Of a stretch of 6,255 nucleotides of DNA, positions 5,722 to 6,255 are shown piece after piece. The stretch covers positions 1 through 6,255 of the forward strand of contig CAZUZD010000352.1 of the NCBI GenBank assembly GCA_964624465.1, read 5' to 3'. Origin of the DNA: CAZUZD01 sp964624465. Its GTDB lineage: Bacteria; Planctomycetota; Planctomycetia; Isosphaerales; Isosphaeraceae. Under the pieces are notes generated by a model. It searched no databases and had not been told where the DNA came from. It saw only the letters and a program-made list of their open reading frames with translations. The first letter of the stretch is position 1, and every line of letters starts with the position of its first letter. A program made the translations under genes and the position numbers.

Positions 5722-5849
5722 CGGCGTGCGACGACTCGGGGGCGGGCCACTGGCGGCCGTCCGATCGAGCCACGGATGGAACGATGCACCCGGGAGGCCC
5801 GCCGCGCGTGGAGCCCAGCGACCGGCCCCTGCCGAGCAGGATGAGCCCC

Positions 5850-6255
5850 ATGACTCCCCACCAGCGCCGCAGCGGCCCGGCCGCCCGCGTCGCCTGGCTG
5901 GTGCAGACGACCCCCCTGCGCCGCGCGCTGGCCGCCGGCGATGGCCTGGGGGCCCCGGCCTACTCCTACCACTTCGCCTTCGAGTGCCTCCGCCCCGCGC
6001 TCGAGCGGCTGGGCACGGTCGAGGCGCTCGACGACCCGGCCGGGCTCGCCGCCGCCGCCGACCGGGCCCGCGCGCGGGGCGAATCGCCGATCCACCTGGC
6101 CCTGGTGCCGCCCTCCGACGCGGCGCACGTCCCTGGCCTGCCGCGGGCCCTGTTCCCGTTCTGGGAGTTCCCCGACGTGCCCGACCGCCCGCTCGGCGGC
6201 GACCCGTCGCAGGACTGGGCGGCCGTGGCCCGCCAGGCCGACGCGATCCTGACGG
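5850..6255 (+). CDS. Probable glycosyltransferase, N-terminal part (continues beyond window)
   Basis: 135 codons are visible and the frame is open at the window edge. The first recognisable segment is RVAWLVQTTPL (about residues 13-23), resembling the first strand of a Rossmann-like domain. It is followed by YSYHFAFECLRPALERLG and then LFPFWEFPDVPDRP at 101-114, with DWAAVARQADAILT near the edge. The pattern of a W-E-F-P-D-x-P segment followed by 'D-W-x-x-V-x-x-x-x-D-x-I-L-T' is one I associate with N-terminal halves of GT-B (group 1) glycosyltransferases. The nucleotide-sugar-binding half is not in the window, so the assignment stays tentative. It has no signal peptide and is probably cytoplasmic. 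The start is unsettled: ATG 5850 has AGGA eight bases upstream; ATG 5841, GTG 5808 (GGGAGG ten bases upstream) and ATG 5784 are all in frame. Confidence 0.6.
   Translation, partial: MTPHQRRSGPAARVAWLVQTTPLRRALAAGDGLGAPAYSYHFAFECLRPALERLGTVEALDDPAGLAAAADRARARGESPIHLALVPPSDAAHVPGLPRALFPFWEFPDVPDRPLGGDPSQDWAAVARQADAILT

Larger units (their letters stand above)
5430..5849. other. Divergent intergenic region between the lactonase and glycosyltransferase genes
   Basis: About 420 bp without a convincing gene. The open frames crossing it encode only proline/arginine/glycine-rich peptides with no recognisable domain. It holds one promoter-like sequence toward each gene, a GAACGA/TCGTTC dyad, a GC-rich 17-bp inverted repeat, a 13-bp direct repeat and an 8-bp-stem hairpin, each listed separately. 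The final 66 bases could be coding if the glycosyltransferase starts at ATG 5784. Confidence 0.6.

Noticed and set aside
5430..6128. Upstream extension of the lactonase frame on the minus strand
   Set aside because: The extension runs through the intergenic region and opposite the glycosyltransferase, and would bury the Tat signal inside the protein. ATG 5429 places the signal at the N-terminus.
1..6255. tRNA, rRNA, CRISPR array, insertion sequence or phage attachment site
   Set aside because: By eye I found no tRNA-like arms, no spaced repeat array, no transposase or integrase motif, and no long terminal repeats on either strand.

Overview
The window is about three-quarters GC with strongly GC-biased third codon positions. 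Its first gene is a DUF1549/DUF1553 protein, a family greatly expanded in Planctomycetes. Together with a Tat-exported lactonase and many exported proteins, this suggests a high-GC planctomycete of the Isosphaeraceae type (inference; there is no rRNA here to confirm it). It looks like ordinary chromosome: there is no RNA gene, insertion sequence, CRISPR array or phage gene, and no base-composition break.

Layout from left to right: (1) 1-1530, minus strand: an exported DUF1549/DUF1553 protein with a CxxCH motif, cut at its C-terminus by the window edge. (2) 1673-1999, minus strand: a 108-residue TMEM14-family membrane protein, upstream of (1) in the same direction. (3) 2000-2272: a divergent control region with two sigma70-like promoters back to back. 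(4) 2273-2959, plus strand: an exported SOUL-type heme-binding protein. (5) 3097-4116, plus strand: a YegS/DgkB-like lipid (diacylglycerol) kinase. (6) 4128-5429, minus strand: a Tat-exported seven-bladed beta-propeller lactonase, converging on (5) with an 11-bp gap. (7) 5430-5849: a second divergent region with promoter-like sequences in both directions and several short inverted and direct repeats. (8) 5850-6255, plus strand: the N-terminus of a probable glycosyltransferase, cut by the window edge.

The genes do not form an evident pathway. Four of the six act in or beyond the inner membrane: the DUF1549/DUF1553 protein, TMEM14, SOUL and the lactonase. Two relate to envelope building: the lipid kinase and the probable glycosyltransferase. 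The only common thread is loose, with two proteins that may bind heme outside the cytoplasm and others involved in envelope chemistry. No previously undescribed system is visible. The points most worth checking are the two divergent intergenic regions, the exported SOUL protein, and the lysine/alanine-rich stalk of the DUF1549 protein.
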